Source of the DNA: Moraxellaceae bacterium AER2_44_116
GTDB lineage: Bacteria > Pseudomonadota > Gammaproteobacteria > Pseudomonadales > Moraxellaceae
Reading direction: 5' to 3'
DNA length: 64,000 nucleotides
NCBI GenBank assembly: GCA_006546595.1
Contig: VIAD01000013.1
Location: 1-64,000, forward strand
Within the stretch, counting starts at the first letter, position 1. Each line of letters starts with the position of its first letter. The position numbers and the translations under genes are program-made. Below, piece by piece: positions 1 through 9,269 of this stretch. A model generated the notes under the pieces. The model had not been told where the DNA came from. It ran no database searches and worked only from the letters and a program-made list of their open reading frames with translations.

Positions 1-541
1 ACATGATAACTACTCGATGATTACTGGACTCTAAAATCTATTTCGTTTGATAGTTCACTAACCGATGATTCGAGAAACAGAAGTTTAGTACCCTACCCCC
101 TAATTAACCCGCTTTTGCACCGCGTGCGGTGTGACGTTTGAAGGAGCGAAGGTTTTGCCAAAGGCAAAATCACAGTGACTGCAAAACGTCTTATTTGTAT
201 TGACTCTATTTTTTGCCTTTACCTAGTCTTGCTTTTCATAAATACCACCCGTTAGGGTGCAGCATTTTTGTATTTAATCCATAAATCTGAATATATTCAT
301 TATTTGATTAAGGTTAGACACTTAGCAATTATTTGACCGACACTTAATATCAATAAAAATGAGCTTTTCTCCTGCATCTACACTACAGAATCACAGCTTT
401 ATGATTTTTTGATGATTTGGACAAGATTGAAGACGCTAAAATTTGCACATCAGTCGTTTTTTGTTGACGAACGGCAAAAGAGGATTATGGCAGCTCGCTA
501 AATTTACTGTTTTTAGAATATGGCTTGGTTAGATTTGTCAC
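1..541. other. Non-coding region downstream of repA, possible origin
   Basis: I see no gene in these 541 bases. The region lies just downstream of the leftward repA gene, where replicons of the IncFII/IncL-M type normally have their origin, so an origin here is an inference from position. Visible structure includes a hairpin at 118-131 (CACCGC/GCGGTG) and a larger stem at 133-190 (GACGTTT outer arms) enclosing a perfect TTTTGCC/GGCAAAA hairpin at 153-169. The stretch from about 240 to 420 is AT-rich. I did not find an exact DnaA box. Confidence 0.35.
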
Positions 542-1426
542 TCACGGTCGCTTGAGGATATGTTGCCAATTATTTCTTTCTTCTTGATTCGCAGCAGCAC
601 GAACCTCATCATCAGACCAGGTCGGATTTTCGCTTTTCAACCGTAATAGATTGAGTTGGTATTGCTGTTTTGCATGACTTAAAGCGGCCTCGTCACGTTT
701 CTCACGGTCGCCCCCCACTTTGTATGATTTATTGGATTTAGGACTTTTGTCACCTCGGCTAAATTTAGCAACGAGCATCGCCTCAAATGTGGCCTGCTCT
801 GCCGAAAGCAACTTTTTCTCTTTTTTATCAACGGCTTTCTTTTGTGCTAGTTTGTGATCTACATCTATTCGATACTGCTCGATCACGCCTAAAAACTTGA
901 ACAGTGCCATAGAAACACATTTAACCGCTGCAATACTCTTATATGAGCCATTTCTGAATGTTTTGCGCTCCTTAACCTCAATCAGCCCCGCGCTCTTAAG
1001 CCACTTGAAAGCACGTTCCATACGTCTAAAGCCAATGCCAGCCTCATTAGCCAGCCATTCAATATCAAGTGCCATCAGGCCATTTTCAGTGGGTATCTCA
1101 CAACGCTTTGTTAGGATATTGGTGTATTTAAGCAGTATTTTAATGACCAGAATCAGGCACTCACGCCCTTCACTCCGATGTTTACGACCACTCTTTATCT
1201 GTGCATTTCTAGCAATTGCTATTGAGGGGAAAACGTCGTCAGGCGCATAGTAATATTTGTCGGCATTATCCGTTGCCGCGAGGATACTTGGGGGCAAGTT
1301 GGTACTGGCTGGCTTTTTAAGCGTCAGCTTAGGATTCGCAGGATCATGTCCGCAACGATTACCACTGTTGTAAGAATGAACAGAATGACTAAAATCCTGC
1401 CCGTCCGTGAGAATACACGCACTCAT
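542..1426 (-). CDS. repA: RepA-like plasmid replication initiator (IncFII/IncL-M type)
   Basis: Probable replication initiator of 294 residues. The middle of the protein, from GLMALDIEWLANEAGI to LIEVKERKTF, reads like the winged-helix DNA-binding part of RepFIIA-family RepA proteins. The C-terminal third is lysine-rich. The ATG at 1426 is chosen because it overlaps the stop of a 19-residue leader ORF (ATGA) and has a weak GGA upstream. A TTG at 1441 would add five residues. The control region fits the family closely: a leader peptide, an opposing antisense RNA and a UUGGCG loop at 1532-1527 in the mRNA. The family call from protein sequence alone would be moderate; the control region strengthens it. 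The window holds a second, unrelated initiator near 44.6 kb. Confidence 0.7.
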   Translation of the reverse strand: MSACILTDGQDFSHSVHSYNSGNRCGHDPANPKLTLKKPASTNLPPSILAATDNADKYYYAPDDVFPSIAIARNAQIKSGRKHRSEGRECLILVIKILLKYTNILTKRCEIPTENGLMALDIEWLANEAGIGFRRMERAFKWLKSAGLIEVKERKTFRNGSYKSIAAVKCVSMALFKFLGVIEQYRIDVDHKLAQKKAVDKKEKKLLSAEQATFEAMLVAKFSRGDKSPKSNKSYKVGGDREKRDEAALSHAKQQYQLNLLRLKSENPTWSDDEVRAAANQEERNNWQHILKRP

Positions 1427-1482
1427 TTTTCGTAGTTCCAACTACTTGCATGAGTGACTAGACACGGATAGAATACCAGCAT
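1423..1482 (-). CDS. Leader peptide translationally coupled to repA
   Basis: Short ORF of 19 codons (MLVFYPCL...WNYEK) starting at ATG 1482 and ending in a TGA that overlaps the repA ATG (ATGA at 1426-1423). A CGAG lies just upstream as a weak ribosome site. In IncB, IncI and IncFII replicons, translation of such a leader opens the repA start and is the step blocked by the antisense RNA. That mechanism is known for the family and inferred here. The ribosome site of this leader falls inside the predicted antisense RNA, as expected. Confidence 0.6.
   Translation of the reverse strand: MLVFYPCLVTHASSWNYEK
1446..1474 (+). promoter_or_regulatory. Promoter of the repA antisense RNA
   Basis: The -35 box TTGCAT (1446-1451) and the -10 box TAGAAT (1469-1474) are separated by exactly 17 bases. 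They face right, opposite to repA, and predict a start near 1481. The promoter sits inside the leader peptide ORF. Confidence 0.6.
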
Positions 1483-1606
1483 AACTCGAAAGTAGTGCTG
1501 TGTTGCATTGTCCGTTCTTTCTCGACCGCCAAGAAGACCAAGAACTTTCAATGATGTATCTATTTCGTCGAGTCACTATGGCCCACTCTGTGGGCCTTAA
1601 TTTTTT
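1481..1606 (+). ncRNA. Antisense copy-number control RNA (CopA/Inc RNA-like)
   Basis: A predicted transcript of about 125 nt runs rightward against the repA leader, from the promoter at 1446-1474 to the terminator at 1580-1606. It contains a stem-loop with arms GTTCTT (1514-1519) and AAGAAC (1540-1545). In the repA mRNA the opposite loop carries UUGGCG (1532-1527), the kissing motif shared by IncB, IncI, IncL/M and IncFII control RNAs. The expected role is to bind the repA leader and block leader-peptide translation, so limiting copy number and setting incompatibility. The signals are seen directly; the function is inferred from the family. Confidence 0.65.
1580..1606 (+). terminator. Rho-independent terminator of the antisense RNA
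   Basis: Perfect 7-bp stem GGCCCAC/GTGGGCC with a TCT loop, followed by TTAATTTTTT on the plus strand. Confidence 0.8.
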
Positions 1607-1808
1607 GTATGTCCGCTATTTACTTCACGAACCCCGTTAACGCTTATTTTCAAATCAATCGCCAGAGCTTTGCTCAGCCGTATAATTCATTACTCTTATT
1701 AATAACATAAGCAACATATCCAAAGCAAAATAGCCAATGCCATGACTAAAACGCGGCGATATTACTACCAACAGATATGTTTTTGCAATCTAAAACACAC
1801 AGATATTA

Positions 1809-2069
1809 TTAATCTAATGGGCCGTGGTGAATATTCGTGGGCAGATGCCTATACTCTGGCGAAGAAATCTCTGCTATTTTTTTCTTCTGTTGATCCCAAT
1901 ACGCTGATAACATCTCAACATTAGCATCAACCAAAGGTGAAACTGCTATTTTCTGACTATAATCAATCACCTGTGACGATACAAGCGGTAAACTCGTTCC
2001 ACGGTCACGCCCCACCATCCAGCAAAATCCTAGCCAGATAACGATCCCACTTATAGCAATCCACTCCAT
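1809..2069 (-). CDS. Small membrane protein at the end of the transfer operon
   Basis: A protein of 86 residues I cannot assign. It begins with a hydrophobic segment (WIAISGIVIWLGFCWM) that should anchor it in the inner membrane, followed by a polar domain. The ATG at 2069 has a good AGGAG eight bases upstream. It follows traG by 11 bases on the same strand, so it is probably the last gene of the traW-U-trbC-N-G operon. The position after traG is where F-type plasmids often keep entry exclusion genes, but the sequence gives no proof of such a role. A 60-codon ORF on the other strand overlaps it and is treated as a shadow. Confidence 0.6.
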   Translation of the reverse strand: MEWIAISGIVIWLGFCWMVGRDRGTSLPLVSSQVIDYSQKIAVSPLVDANVEMLSAYWDQQKKKIAEISSPEYRHLPTNIHHGPLD

Positions 2070-2080
2070 CTTTTTAGCTC

Positions 2081-5000
2081 CTATTTTGGCACTTTGGGTA
2101 TATGTTGATTGTTCGGGTTGTAGTCTTCCATCAATTTATGCGCTGCTTCTCCTGACAGAAACCGCTTTTCATCCAGATTCTGCACCGCTTCAGACATACG
2201 AACCCCCAATTCGGACTTGTAAAACGCTCTACGTTCATCCTGCGGCAGACTGATATTATACCTTGCCAATTCAACCGCTAAGTGACGTGCCTGCATTTTT
2301 CTCTCACGCTCAATACTCGGCAAAGTATCCGCCGTTACTGCGTCTGGCTTTAACTCGTTTAACCATGCATTGGCTTTGGCAGATGCGTCAAGTAAGCGGG
2401 TAGCTCGTGGGTCATGGCTTTTTTCATGCTGGAAATCCGTCAACGTGTCGCTGACATCACGATAATACCGATCTTGATGTGGTACTTGGCTTTTGTTGCT
2501 AACATCGGTTTGATTAACTTCATTCGTTCCTTGCATATAGGCCAGCTCTACGGCTTGACCACCGCCCTTTATTTTTCCAGACGCAATTGCCTGAATATGT
2601 CCCCCCTGCTGTCTCATATCTTGTTCTGACAGCCCTGTTCCTTGCAGACTCCACGCCGCGTTTGCATTCTCGGCAATTACTTGATGGCTGGTTGCACTGA
2701 GAGTCGTTAAGGGTGTATTCAGTTTGGTATCGTCCACCACGCCATCATAATAGGTTGCAGCAATATGTGCAGCCTGCTCAGGTGCAGTTTCGCGTAAAGC
2801 CATCCAGCGCGCGACAAGACTCTTCGCTTCGGGAGAAAATCCTCTGGTCTCAAACTGATTCACTTTTTGTTGCCAATTGTCATAATTAGCCGTTTGCTCA
2901 ACACCTGCGCTAGCCTGAAAGAAATTCTCTCTAAAACTGGCATCATTGCCAATCCGTGTCACCAGTTGATTGGCATCGAACTCGCCTTGAGTTTGTAGAA
3001 CAGCCTCTCTTGTGCGTGCCTCTTTTGCTTCTTCACTATACTGGACAACTTGGGATGCAGAGTGATTAAGCGAGTCTTCCTGCTTTAAGTTTTTGCTGTC
3101 GGTGACAGTTTTGGCTATGCCGAATAAGTCGCCAGAACTCAATCTGTTCTTAATGGCCGCTTGAGCCGCCTCACTTTTACCCGCCTGAATATCAGTACCC
3201 AGATTTTCTTGTAATGCGCCTTTTTGACTAAGACTGCCAGATTTCTCGTTGCCCTTGGTTTCTTGGAAGCCTGTGCTTTCAGTTGAGTTGGTTGTTTCTG
3301 AGCCAGATAGGTCTGCTCGGGCATTCACAAGACCAACCAGTGATCTTGCTCCAGACAATGCACTGGCGCCGCCCAATATAGGTTTACTGCCGCCACTCGC
3401 GGCTGCCCCTGATGCGGGAAATTGGCTTGCGGCTGAGGTTGAGCTGTTTCCGCCTAAATTCAATCCTGCGCCCCATGATTTTGTCGCAGCTACCGACTCA
3501 TTGACATTCGTGGACGAGGTTGAGTTATCGCCTTCAGTTCTCTTTCTATCGGCACCTTGAGTGTTATCTGAAGTCACTCTTGCGCCACTGCCTTCCATAT
3601 TTTTCAGGTCGGCCATGATTTGTTTACCTCGCTCAGTATCTTTGAGCGAGCTAAACAGGTTTTCGACACGAGACATACCACCGACGGCATAGGCATCACC
3701 GATAGCTTTGACAAAGCCTTGTTCCGCTTTTTCACTGCGGCCAGTGGCACTGGCCAGACTCTCGCTATGACTGTTTTTAAGCGTCTCGCCAACACCCATA
3801 CTCAGCATTCGTGGCATACCCGTCGCTTGAGTTTGACCAAATCCTTCCTGCTTAAAAAAGCTACTCACCGAAGCTAGTGCCTCCGACCGCACTGGATCAG
3901 GTACATTTTGTTTTTCATTATAATAGTCACGACCTCCCCAGCGTTGGGCAATCTGCGTCGTGGCATACATGGAGCCTGTGAATATACCCATACATATTAA
4001 AGGTACTGAACCAAGTACATCACCCGCCAATGCCACTTTGGTCGAAAGCTGGTCATAAAATTGAGGCGCGTTATAGACATTGAGGAAAAATGCCGAACCG
4101 CCAGCAGAGTCTACGGAATTACCAATCTGAAGCTGAATAAAGTAATTAACAATAGCGGCAACAGGCAACCACATTTGCGTACTCATACCAAATAAGGCAA
4201 ACGACCCTACGGCTTTTACCCCTTGCATACCCAAGATAACTAAGACCAACGCCATAATCGGTGTTAACGCATAAAAGAGAAAAATCATGATGTTCATGCC
4301 ATGAATCATCACCTTAGAAAAGAAACTGCCGCCTGCCGCTGCGTCTTCTTTCCACTGCTCACTGGCTGCCGTAAAAGGCATACAGCGTGCCATGTCTGCT
4401 TCTGTAGCATACTGAGACGCGCAGTACATCGCGCCATTAATATGTGGGCTAAACAGCGTTAGCAGAACAAAATCTTTCGCCTGAGTTGAGCCTCCTTTAA
4501 CCAATCCAGTGAATGCTTGCTCGTAGTTATCAAATCGGTAGGGTTCATTGCCATTGGCACCACGGCCTTCGCCCATGCCCGCATTCATAAATATCTCTAC
4601 AGCGTTTAATCCTTTGGGGTTAACTACACCATTGCCTGTCATTTTTTTAATAAAAATATTATCCAGTTCAGTTTGCAGGTTGGATTTAGCGGTTGCACAA
4701 GAAACGCCTTCGCCCTGTGGTTTGGCATCTGAGTAATACATGGTAATACCTGCGACAGCTCCCCCTGCGTCTAATAGATACTGAACTGGCGCACTACTTT
4801 TTTTATAGTTGGCTTCATTAAATCCATCACGACCATTAACACAGTCAATAGCGAACATTTGCATGGACTGGGTAAGAAACGGGAAACTATTAGCGACTTG
4901 ATTTTGACCGCTCTTTAGTGAGTTGAGCACTTTGAGGGGTGTCATAAAACCCTCGGCCGACATGGAGATGTAATTACCATCCACTGTCGCAAACACGGTC

Positions 5001-5392
5001 TCAAAGGCTTTGGTGGTATGGTACATAATGCCGCTAATCACCGTTGCGGGTATCGCAATACCTGCGGGAACATTCGCAACGACGGCAACCTGGCCAGAAT
5101 AAACATCTTCTATTTGTAGGTCTATTTTCGGGACAAACAACACGACATAGAGCATAAACGGCAACATGAAATGTTTTACATCAAACTTCTTGGACAGCAC
5201 TCCGTTGTACATGAAGATGAGTAGGCCAACAATCATGCCTAAATACGGGCCATAACCTAGCCCTAACGGGTTGTCATTTGAGACCCATAACCCTGACACG
5301 TCCTCGTTATTGGTGCTAAAGATCATGGCAATGGCGTTAAAGGCAGCCTGGAAGACGTGTAAATCGCCCAGCGTGTACATCGTAAAATCCAT
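2081..5392 (-). CDS. traG: TraG, mating-pair stabilisation protein (F-type)
   Basis: TraG of F-type conjugation systems is a large inner-membrane protein needed for pilus assembly, and its long periplasmic C-terminal part is needed for mating-pair stabilisation. At 1103 residues this one is of typical family length. Hydrophobic segments lie near residues 55-75 and in a cluster at about 360-490. The rest is a long polar region rich in Ser, Gln, Ala and Asn, as in other TraG tails. It follows traN and a small secreted protein in a leftward operon. Start ATG at 5392. Recognition rests on overall architecture and operon context. Confidence 0.85.
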   Translation of the reverse strand: MDFTMYTLGDLHVFQAAFNAIAMIFSTNNEDVSGLWVSNDNPLGLGYGPYLGMIVGLLIFMYNGVLSKKFDVKHFMLPFMLYVVLFVPKIDLQIEDVYSGQVAVVANVPAGIAIPATVISGIMYHTTKAFETVFATVDGNYISMSAEGFMTPLKVLNSLKSGQNQVANSFPFLTQSMQMFAIDCVNGRDGFNEANYKKSSAPVQYLLDAGGAVAGITMYYSDAKPQGEGVSCATAKSNLQTELDNIFIKKMTGNGVVNPKGLNAVEIFMNAGMGEGRGANGNEPYRFDNYEQAFTGLVKGGSTQAKDFVLLTLFSPHINGAMYCASQYATEADMARCMPFTAASEQWKEDAAAGGSFFSKVMIHGMNIMIFLFYALTPIMALVLVILGMQGVKAVGSFALFGMSTQMWLPVAAIVNYFIQLQIGNSVDSAGGSAFFLNVYNAPQFYDQLSTKVALAGDVLGSVPLICMGIFTGSMYATTQIAQRWGGRDYYNEKQNVPDPVRSEALASVSSFFKQEGFGQTQATGMPRMLSMGVGETLKNSHSESLASATGRSEKAEQGFVKAIGDAYAVGGMSRVENLFSSLKDTERGKQIMADLKNMEGSGARVTSDNTQGADRKRTEGDNSTSSTNVNESVAATKSWGAGLNLGGNSSTSAASQFPASGAAASGGSKPILGGASALSGARSLVGLVNARADLSGSETTNSTESTGFQETKGNEKSGSLSQKGALQENLGTDIQAGKSEAAQAAIKNRLSSGDLFGIAKTVTDSKNLKQEDSLNHSASQVVQYSEEAKEARTREAVLQTQGEFDANQLVTRIGNDASFRENFFQASAGVEQTANYDNWQQKVNQFETRGFSPEAKSLVARWMALRETAPEQAAHIAATYYDGVVDDTKLNTPLTTLSATSHQVIAENANAAWSLQGTGLSEQDMRQQGGHIQAIASGKIKGGGQAVELAYMQGTNEVNQTDVSNKSQVPHQDRYYRDVSDTLTDFQHEKSHDPRATRLLDASAKANAWLNELKPDAVTADTLPSIERERKMQARHLAVELARYNISLPQDERRAFYKSELGVRMSEAVQNLDEKRFLSGEAAHKLMEDYNPNNQHIPKVPK

Positions 5393-5401
5393 GCTCTCGT
5401 C

Positions 5402-5758
5402 CTATTTTCTACCGCTAGGTGGATTGCCATCGCTACAAATATCAAACTGCACCTTTGTCCAAAAATCACCGACTTGACCATCTAAACGCGGGGTATTCTT
5501 GATAGTCGTAGTCGCTTGAATGCGGCCGCACTGGTCATCAATCGGATGCACTAATTCCGTGGTAATCATGATTGGCCCTTGGGCATGTGTTTCTCTTAAT
5601 ATGGTATCGGCATACGATCCAACCAGTTGTGCGCTCTGTGGCACGGTCAAACGCACTTGTTTTCTGGCTAACTGGTTAATATTAGTGATGGTCAGGGCAT
5701 TTGATGGCCATGCACTCACCAGCGCAATAACACCCATAACGACGAACTTGATGTTCAA
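5402..5758 (-). CDS. Small secreted protein between traN and traG
   Basis: A 118-residue protein with a clear signal peptide (MNIKFVVMGVIALVSAWPSNA). The mature part contains two cysteines (DDQCGR and FDICSD) that could form a disulfide in the periplasm. It overlaps the end of the traN C-terminal gene by four bases and is followed by traG after nine, so it is co-transcribed with them. I do not recognise a family. A role in the outer part of the transfer machine is inferred from context. Confidence 0.6.
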   Translation of the reverse strand: MNIKFVVMGVIALVSAWPSNALTITNINQLARKQVRLTVPQSAQLVGSYADTILRETHAQGPIMITTELVHPIDDQCGRIQATTTIKNTPRLDGQVGDFWTKVQFDICSDGNPPSGRK

Positions 5759-7134
5759 GGTGTTACTCCTGATTGCGTTGTTGGGTCATAGGAAATGTCG
5801 GGGGATTGTGTGGCCGTTGCTTTATCGACACGGGATTTAGCGCGCTCCTGCCAATAATCCTCATCTTCGTGTACACCTTCACGGCTATATTCATCGGGAA
5901 TAATGTCTTTAAGAAATTCGGACAGATCCATTTTGCCAAGGTCAAGTTTTTGAAATTCTTCTAAATTAAAGCCGCCACAATTAGGATTTTCGGCCGTCCC
6001 CAAACTCACACCTATCTGTTGTTTACCTTGATAGTTGATAATTTTGGCGAGTTTGGAGTTAAAACAGCAAAAGCCTTTGCTTTGTTCGGTGCAAGCACCA
6101 AGGACTTCTTTTGAGCAATAATCCCCTCCCACTTGAAAACACAAGCTATTGCCACGTTTAACACCAAGCTGTTGCTCTTCTGGTTTACAACTCATGGCCT
6201 CCACCACCAACATGACGGCAATGGCCAAGCCAAAAGCAAGGGGATTGAAGTAAAAGCCATTGCCCAAGCTAGTCGATTGAACGCCCATTGTTGAGGTTTG
6301 AGCGACCGCTCCCGAAGTCCAGCCGAAGCCCATAAAACTAAAATTGAATGCGGGTGCAGCGGCAGCAGCTCCACTACCTGCGGCGGCTGTTGACGTTGCA
6401 GCGGACGTGGCTTGAGCACCACTGACCATTGCTTTGGCTTGGGCAATCACGTCTTGAACATAAGGGGTAGCTTTGAATTTGGCGTAGTCATAGCCATATT
6501 TTGCGGTCGTCATAATCGTTTCAAAAGCGACTTGGTTTGAGGTGCTGGGTCGGCCTGCGCTTGCTTCGGTTTCAATGTCACAGCAACTTTTTAAGCCGCC
6601 CCAGCCTTCGCGACAATGTTCTGGATTGCCATCGAAAAATACGCCTTTCTCTGGGTCGAAATAACGTCCCGCTTCTCGAACTGCTTCAAGGTTGCCAATC
6701 ACCTGAGCCATGTCCTTATCTGCGCTATAGCCCGTATCAAAGCAGGTGCCATCCATGCAGAATGTTTTTACCGCACAGGAGGTATGTTCGGTTTTGGCGG
6801 GATTGATATCACAACGGTATGTTTTTTTCGCGGCCGCACAATCATCCGTTCCATCTTGCAGACAATCAGATGCCATTTCATAACAGCCTTGTCCTCTGAA
6901 CGTTGCACAGTCATTTGTTGTGGCAATCACCGATGACTGACACTGATATTGTTTTTCTAATCGCCAACAGTCGCGGAAGACCTCGTAACCGCCGATTTTT
7001 TTAATGCCTGCGCCCTCTACACACGTTTCTTGAACGACGTGACATACTTTTGCCGCATACGAGGCTTGGCTAAAAGAGGTGATAATTACCACGCTGAGAT
7101 AATAGAAAATACTAACGAGCGTGAGATTTTTCAT
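5755..7134 (-). CDS. traN: TraN, C-terminal part: outer-membrane mating-pair stabilisation protein
   Basis: TraN is a cysteine-rich outer-membrane protein that helps the donor contact the recipient. This 459-residue protein has a signal peptide ending near SYAA. It starts with the TraN pattern CVEG...RDCWRLEKQYQC and ends with the conserved tail CSKEVLGACTEQSKGFCCF...SKLAKIINYQGKQQIG...CGGFNLEEFQKLDL. It has more than 25 cysteines and an alanine-rich hydrophobic stretch near residues 235-255. It matches only the later part of a full-length TraN. The gene just upstream (7153-8520) seems to supply the N-terminal part, each with its own signal peptide. Confidence 0.8.
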   Translation of the reverse strand: MKNLTLVSIFYYLSVVIITSFSQASYAAKVCHVVQETCVEGAGIKKIGGYEVFRDCWRLEKQYQCQSSVIATTNDCATFRGQGCYEMASDCLQDGTDDCAAAKKTYRCDINPAKTEHTSCAVKTFCMDGTCFDTGYSADKDMAQVIGNLEAVREAGRYFDPEKGVFFDGNPEHCREGWGGLKSCCDIETEASAGRPSTSNQVAFETIMTTAKYGYDYAKFKATPYVQDVIAQAKAMVSGAQATSAATSTAAAGSGAAAAAPAFNFSFMGFGWTSGAVAQTSTMGVQSTSLGNGFYFNPLAFGLAIAVMLVVEAMSCKPEEQQLGVKRGNSLCFQVGGDYCSKEVLGACTEQSKGFCCFNSKLAKIINYQGKQQIGVSLGTAENPNCGGFNLEEFQKLDLGKMDLSEFLKDIIPDEYSREGVHEDEDYWQERAKSRVDKATATQSPDISYDPTTQSGVTP

Positions 7135-7152
7135 AATATGGCAGGCCTTTTA

Positions 7153-8520
7153 TTACAGATTGGGGCAGTTGCCATGCCAGTCATCATGAAAGGTCGGAAC
7201 TTTAGAAAACATTCTCAGGGTGATTTTATTGGTCCACCGCGCTCCTGCTCCATCATGGATATTGTGAAAATTGATATCGCCTGATTTGCCGAAAACCAAC
7301 TTCACTTTGCAGTTTTGTTGATCCACCTCCGCGACGGAAACCGTGCCTACCGTACAAGGTTTACCATCACATCCACCTCCTGACGTATTGGCCACGACGC
7401 GAAAATTCTGCGGGCTAAATAAGGCACAATTAAAATAACTGGGCTTATCAACCGCTTGAAATGCCGTTTTTCCCTGCAACTGGAAAGGATCATCGCGCCA
7501 CGCCATCAATAAGCCGCCATTATCACGCAGCTCAGCGTAATTTATGTCAGCCGAATCATGCTCTAAATCAACCCATAACCAGATATTGGCATCGTCCTCT
7601 TCGCCTAACTGGGTAAACTCTTTGAGGAATTGATTCTGGGCAACTATATTGCCTGTTGCTGTAGGATTGACGCACTGACACGTTCCATCTCTGGCACAAC
7701 TAAACCTATCGCAGTGCAGTTCTTCCATATTGCATTGGGCGTGTGCTCCATAAGTATGTGATATATCAATACCGACAAAGCGATAGGCCTTACTGTTGAC
7801 CATCACTATTTTATTCGGGTCAAAATTCTTGCCATAAAAGGTAAAACGCCCACTGTCGTTATTACACCAGGCGCGATATTTTCGAAGATCGGTATTAACG
7901 ATAAAGGTGTAATCAATGTCTTTAGTTTCTGTTGTTAAGCCGACCGCTAGGCTCTCCCCGCATTTTTCGGGTTTGAACATATTTTCGACGCAACTATGTT
8001 CGCTATATGTGTCAGAACGCACTGCCGTCGCTAAGTCACAGCTTGAGCTGTTAATGTCTGTCGCTGCTTTTTTCGCATTAGCATAGCCTGTGAAGAGCGG
8101 ATCTTTAGTTTTATCAAGCGTGAAGTGGGAGTCGTTTTTGCGTTTAGCCAAAAAGTTGATGGCCTCACACTCTTTACGCTCTACGACACTTAGCGTTGAT
8201 AAATCAGTGCTGGCACAAAAGTCTTTACGCTCATCACCTTTGTTTTTGGGAACGACATTGGGGTCGTAATAGGCCGCTTCTTTAGGTGTGGTTTTGTATT
8301 CAGGTACGGCATAGTCTGCTGATTGATTAGAAACCATGCCTTGTGTGGCTGTTTTGGCATCACTAGCAAAACTTTTGCCTGCCTCTAGTACATCCTTTTC
8401 CGACAATGCTCCAGACTTTAGGGTAGATGTCGTCATTGGCTGATAGGGAAAATCCTCCGCTATCGAAGGCATGGCCAACATGATAGCAAGCAAACATAGA
8501 GCAATACGGTACACGCTCAC
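7153..8520 (-). CDS. TraN-related secreted cysteine-rich protein (probable N-terminal half of TraN)
   Basis: A 455-residue protein with a signal peptide (ending SIAED) and many cysteines, including a tight cluster HCDRFSCARDGTCQCVN. It lies between trbC and the gene that clearly carries the TraN C-terminal domain, at the place where the first half of TraN would be. The best reading is that TraN is split into two separately exported proteins. This rests on position and composition, not on a motif I can name. It overlaps the trbC stop by four bases, and the second TraN gene follows 18 bases later. Confidence 0.6.
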   Translation of the reverse strand: MSVYRIALCLLAIMLAMPSIAEDFPYQPMTTSTLKSGALSEKDVLEAGKSFASDAKTATQGMVSNQSADYAVPEYKTTPKEAAYYDPNVVPKNKGDERKDFCASTDLSTLSVVERKECEAINFLAKRKNDSHFTLDKTKDPLFTGYANAKKAATDINSSSCDLATAVRSDTYSEHSCVENMFKPEKCGESLAVGLTTETKDIDYTFIVNTDLRKYRAWCNNDSGRFTFYGKNFDPNKIVMVNSKAYRFVGIDISHTYGAHAQCNMEELHCDRFSCARDGTCQCVNPTATGNIVAQNQFLKEFTQLGEEDDANIWLWVDLEHDSADINYAELRDNGGLLMAWRDDPFQLQGKTAFQAVDKPSYFNCALFSPQNFRVVANTSGGGCDGKPCTVGTVSVAEVDQQNCKVKLVFGKSGDINFHNIHDGAGARWTNKITLRMFSKVPTFHDDWHGNCPNL

Positions 8521-9269
8521 CCACCCTTTTTCAGATATTGGTTGGCAATCCCTGACAGTGTTGGCTCAGCATTTTCTTGGATTTTTTCTAGTGCATAGTC
8601 CACAGGAATATCACCATAGACCACGGCAAACAAACTCTGAGGCGCACAACCTGTTTCAGTAATCAGACTGTCACCCACAGGTTGAGCAACAACCAATGCA
8701 GGTACTTCGGTAATAGCAAATTGTTTGAAAGCAACAGGATTAATTTGAATCTCAGGATAATGTGCTAACTTAAAAGCCAAAATATATTGCCTAAAACTAT
8801 TCAGGCTTAAAGGTTTGTCACCCATCGCGCCGCGAAAAACGACTGTGACTCCATACTCTTGTGCCTGTACCAATAACTCTTTGACCGTTTTTTCGGGAAT
8901 GCTGGCACTCAAAAATAGCAACGCAGCGTTTTTCTTGGCATCAACAGAAACGGTTTTTTGGTACTGGTCTAGCCATTTATTGATATCAATGGCACTTCGC
9001 ACTTGCTCCAATGGCGGTGCTGTAATGTCAAGATTGGGTACTCGTGCCGTGGCTTGTAGGTCGCCAATCGCCTGTGGCGTTAAGCTCTTTTGCTGAAGAT
9101 CGCGCTCGTTAGTTGGTTTAATTTCTTGCTGAGTGGCGTGTAACTGCTGAATTGTTGGGAACGGCGATTGATGAACACGCTGAATACTTCGTTCATCAGG
9201 AAAAATGGCTGGATTAGCAAACGCATGGCCACACACTAGCATCGCCATAAAGCTCCATGTTTTATTCAA
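8517..9269 (-). CDS. trbC: TrbC, F-type pilus assembly protein
   Basis: Periplasmic thioredoxin-fold-like protein of F-type systems that works with TraW in pilus assembly. Typical parts are visible: LLFLSASIPEKTVKELL, the QEYGVTVVFRG strand, the cis-proline region TEVPALVV and GDIPVDYALEKI. A TTG at 9269 is chosen because GGGAG stands nine bases upstream and the protein then begins with a normal signal peptide ending CGHAFA. It overlaps the traU stop by four bases. Upstream in-frame TTG codons at 9293 and 9290 are less likely. Confidence 0.85.
   Translation of the reverse strand: MNKTWSFMAMLVCGHAFANPAIFPDERSIQRVHQSPFPTIQQLHATQQEIKPTNERDLQQKSLTPQAIGDLQATARVPNLDITAPPLEQVRSAIDINKWLDQYQKTVSVDAKKNAALLFLSASIPEKTVKELLVQAQEYGVTVVFRGAMGDKPLSLNSFRQYILAFKLAHYPEIQINPVAFKQFAITEVPALVVAQPVGDSLITETGCAPQSLFAVVYGDIPVDYALEKIQENAEPTLSGIANQYLKKGG

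Noticed and set aside
1742..1924. 60-codon plus-strand ORF
   Set aside because: It overlaps the minus-strand membrane-protein gene at 1809-2069, which has a clear ribosome site and operon context.
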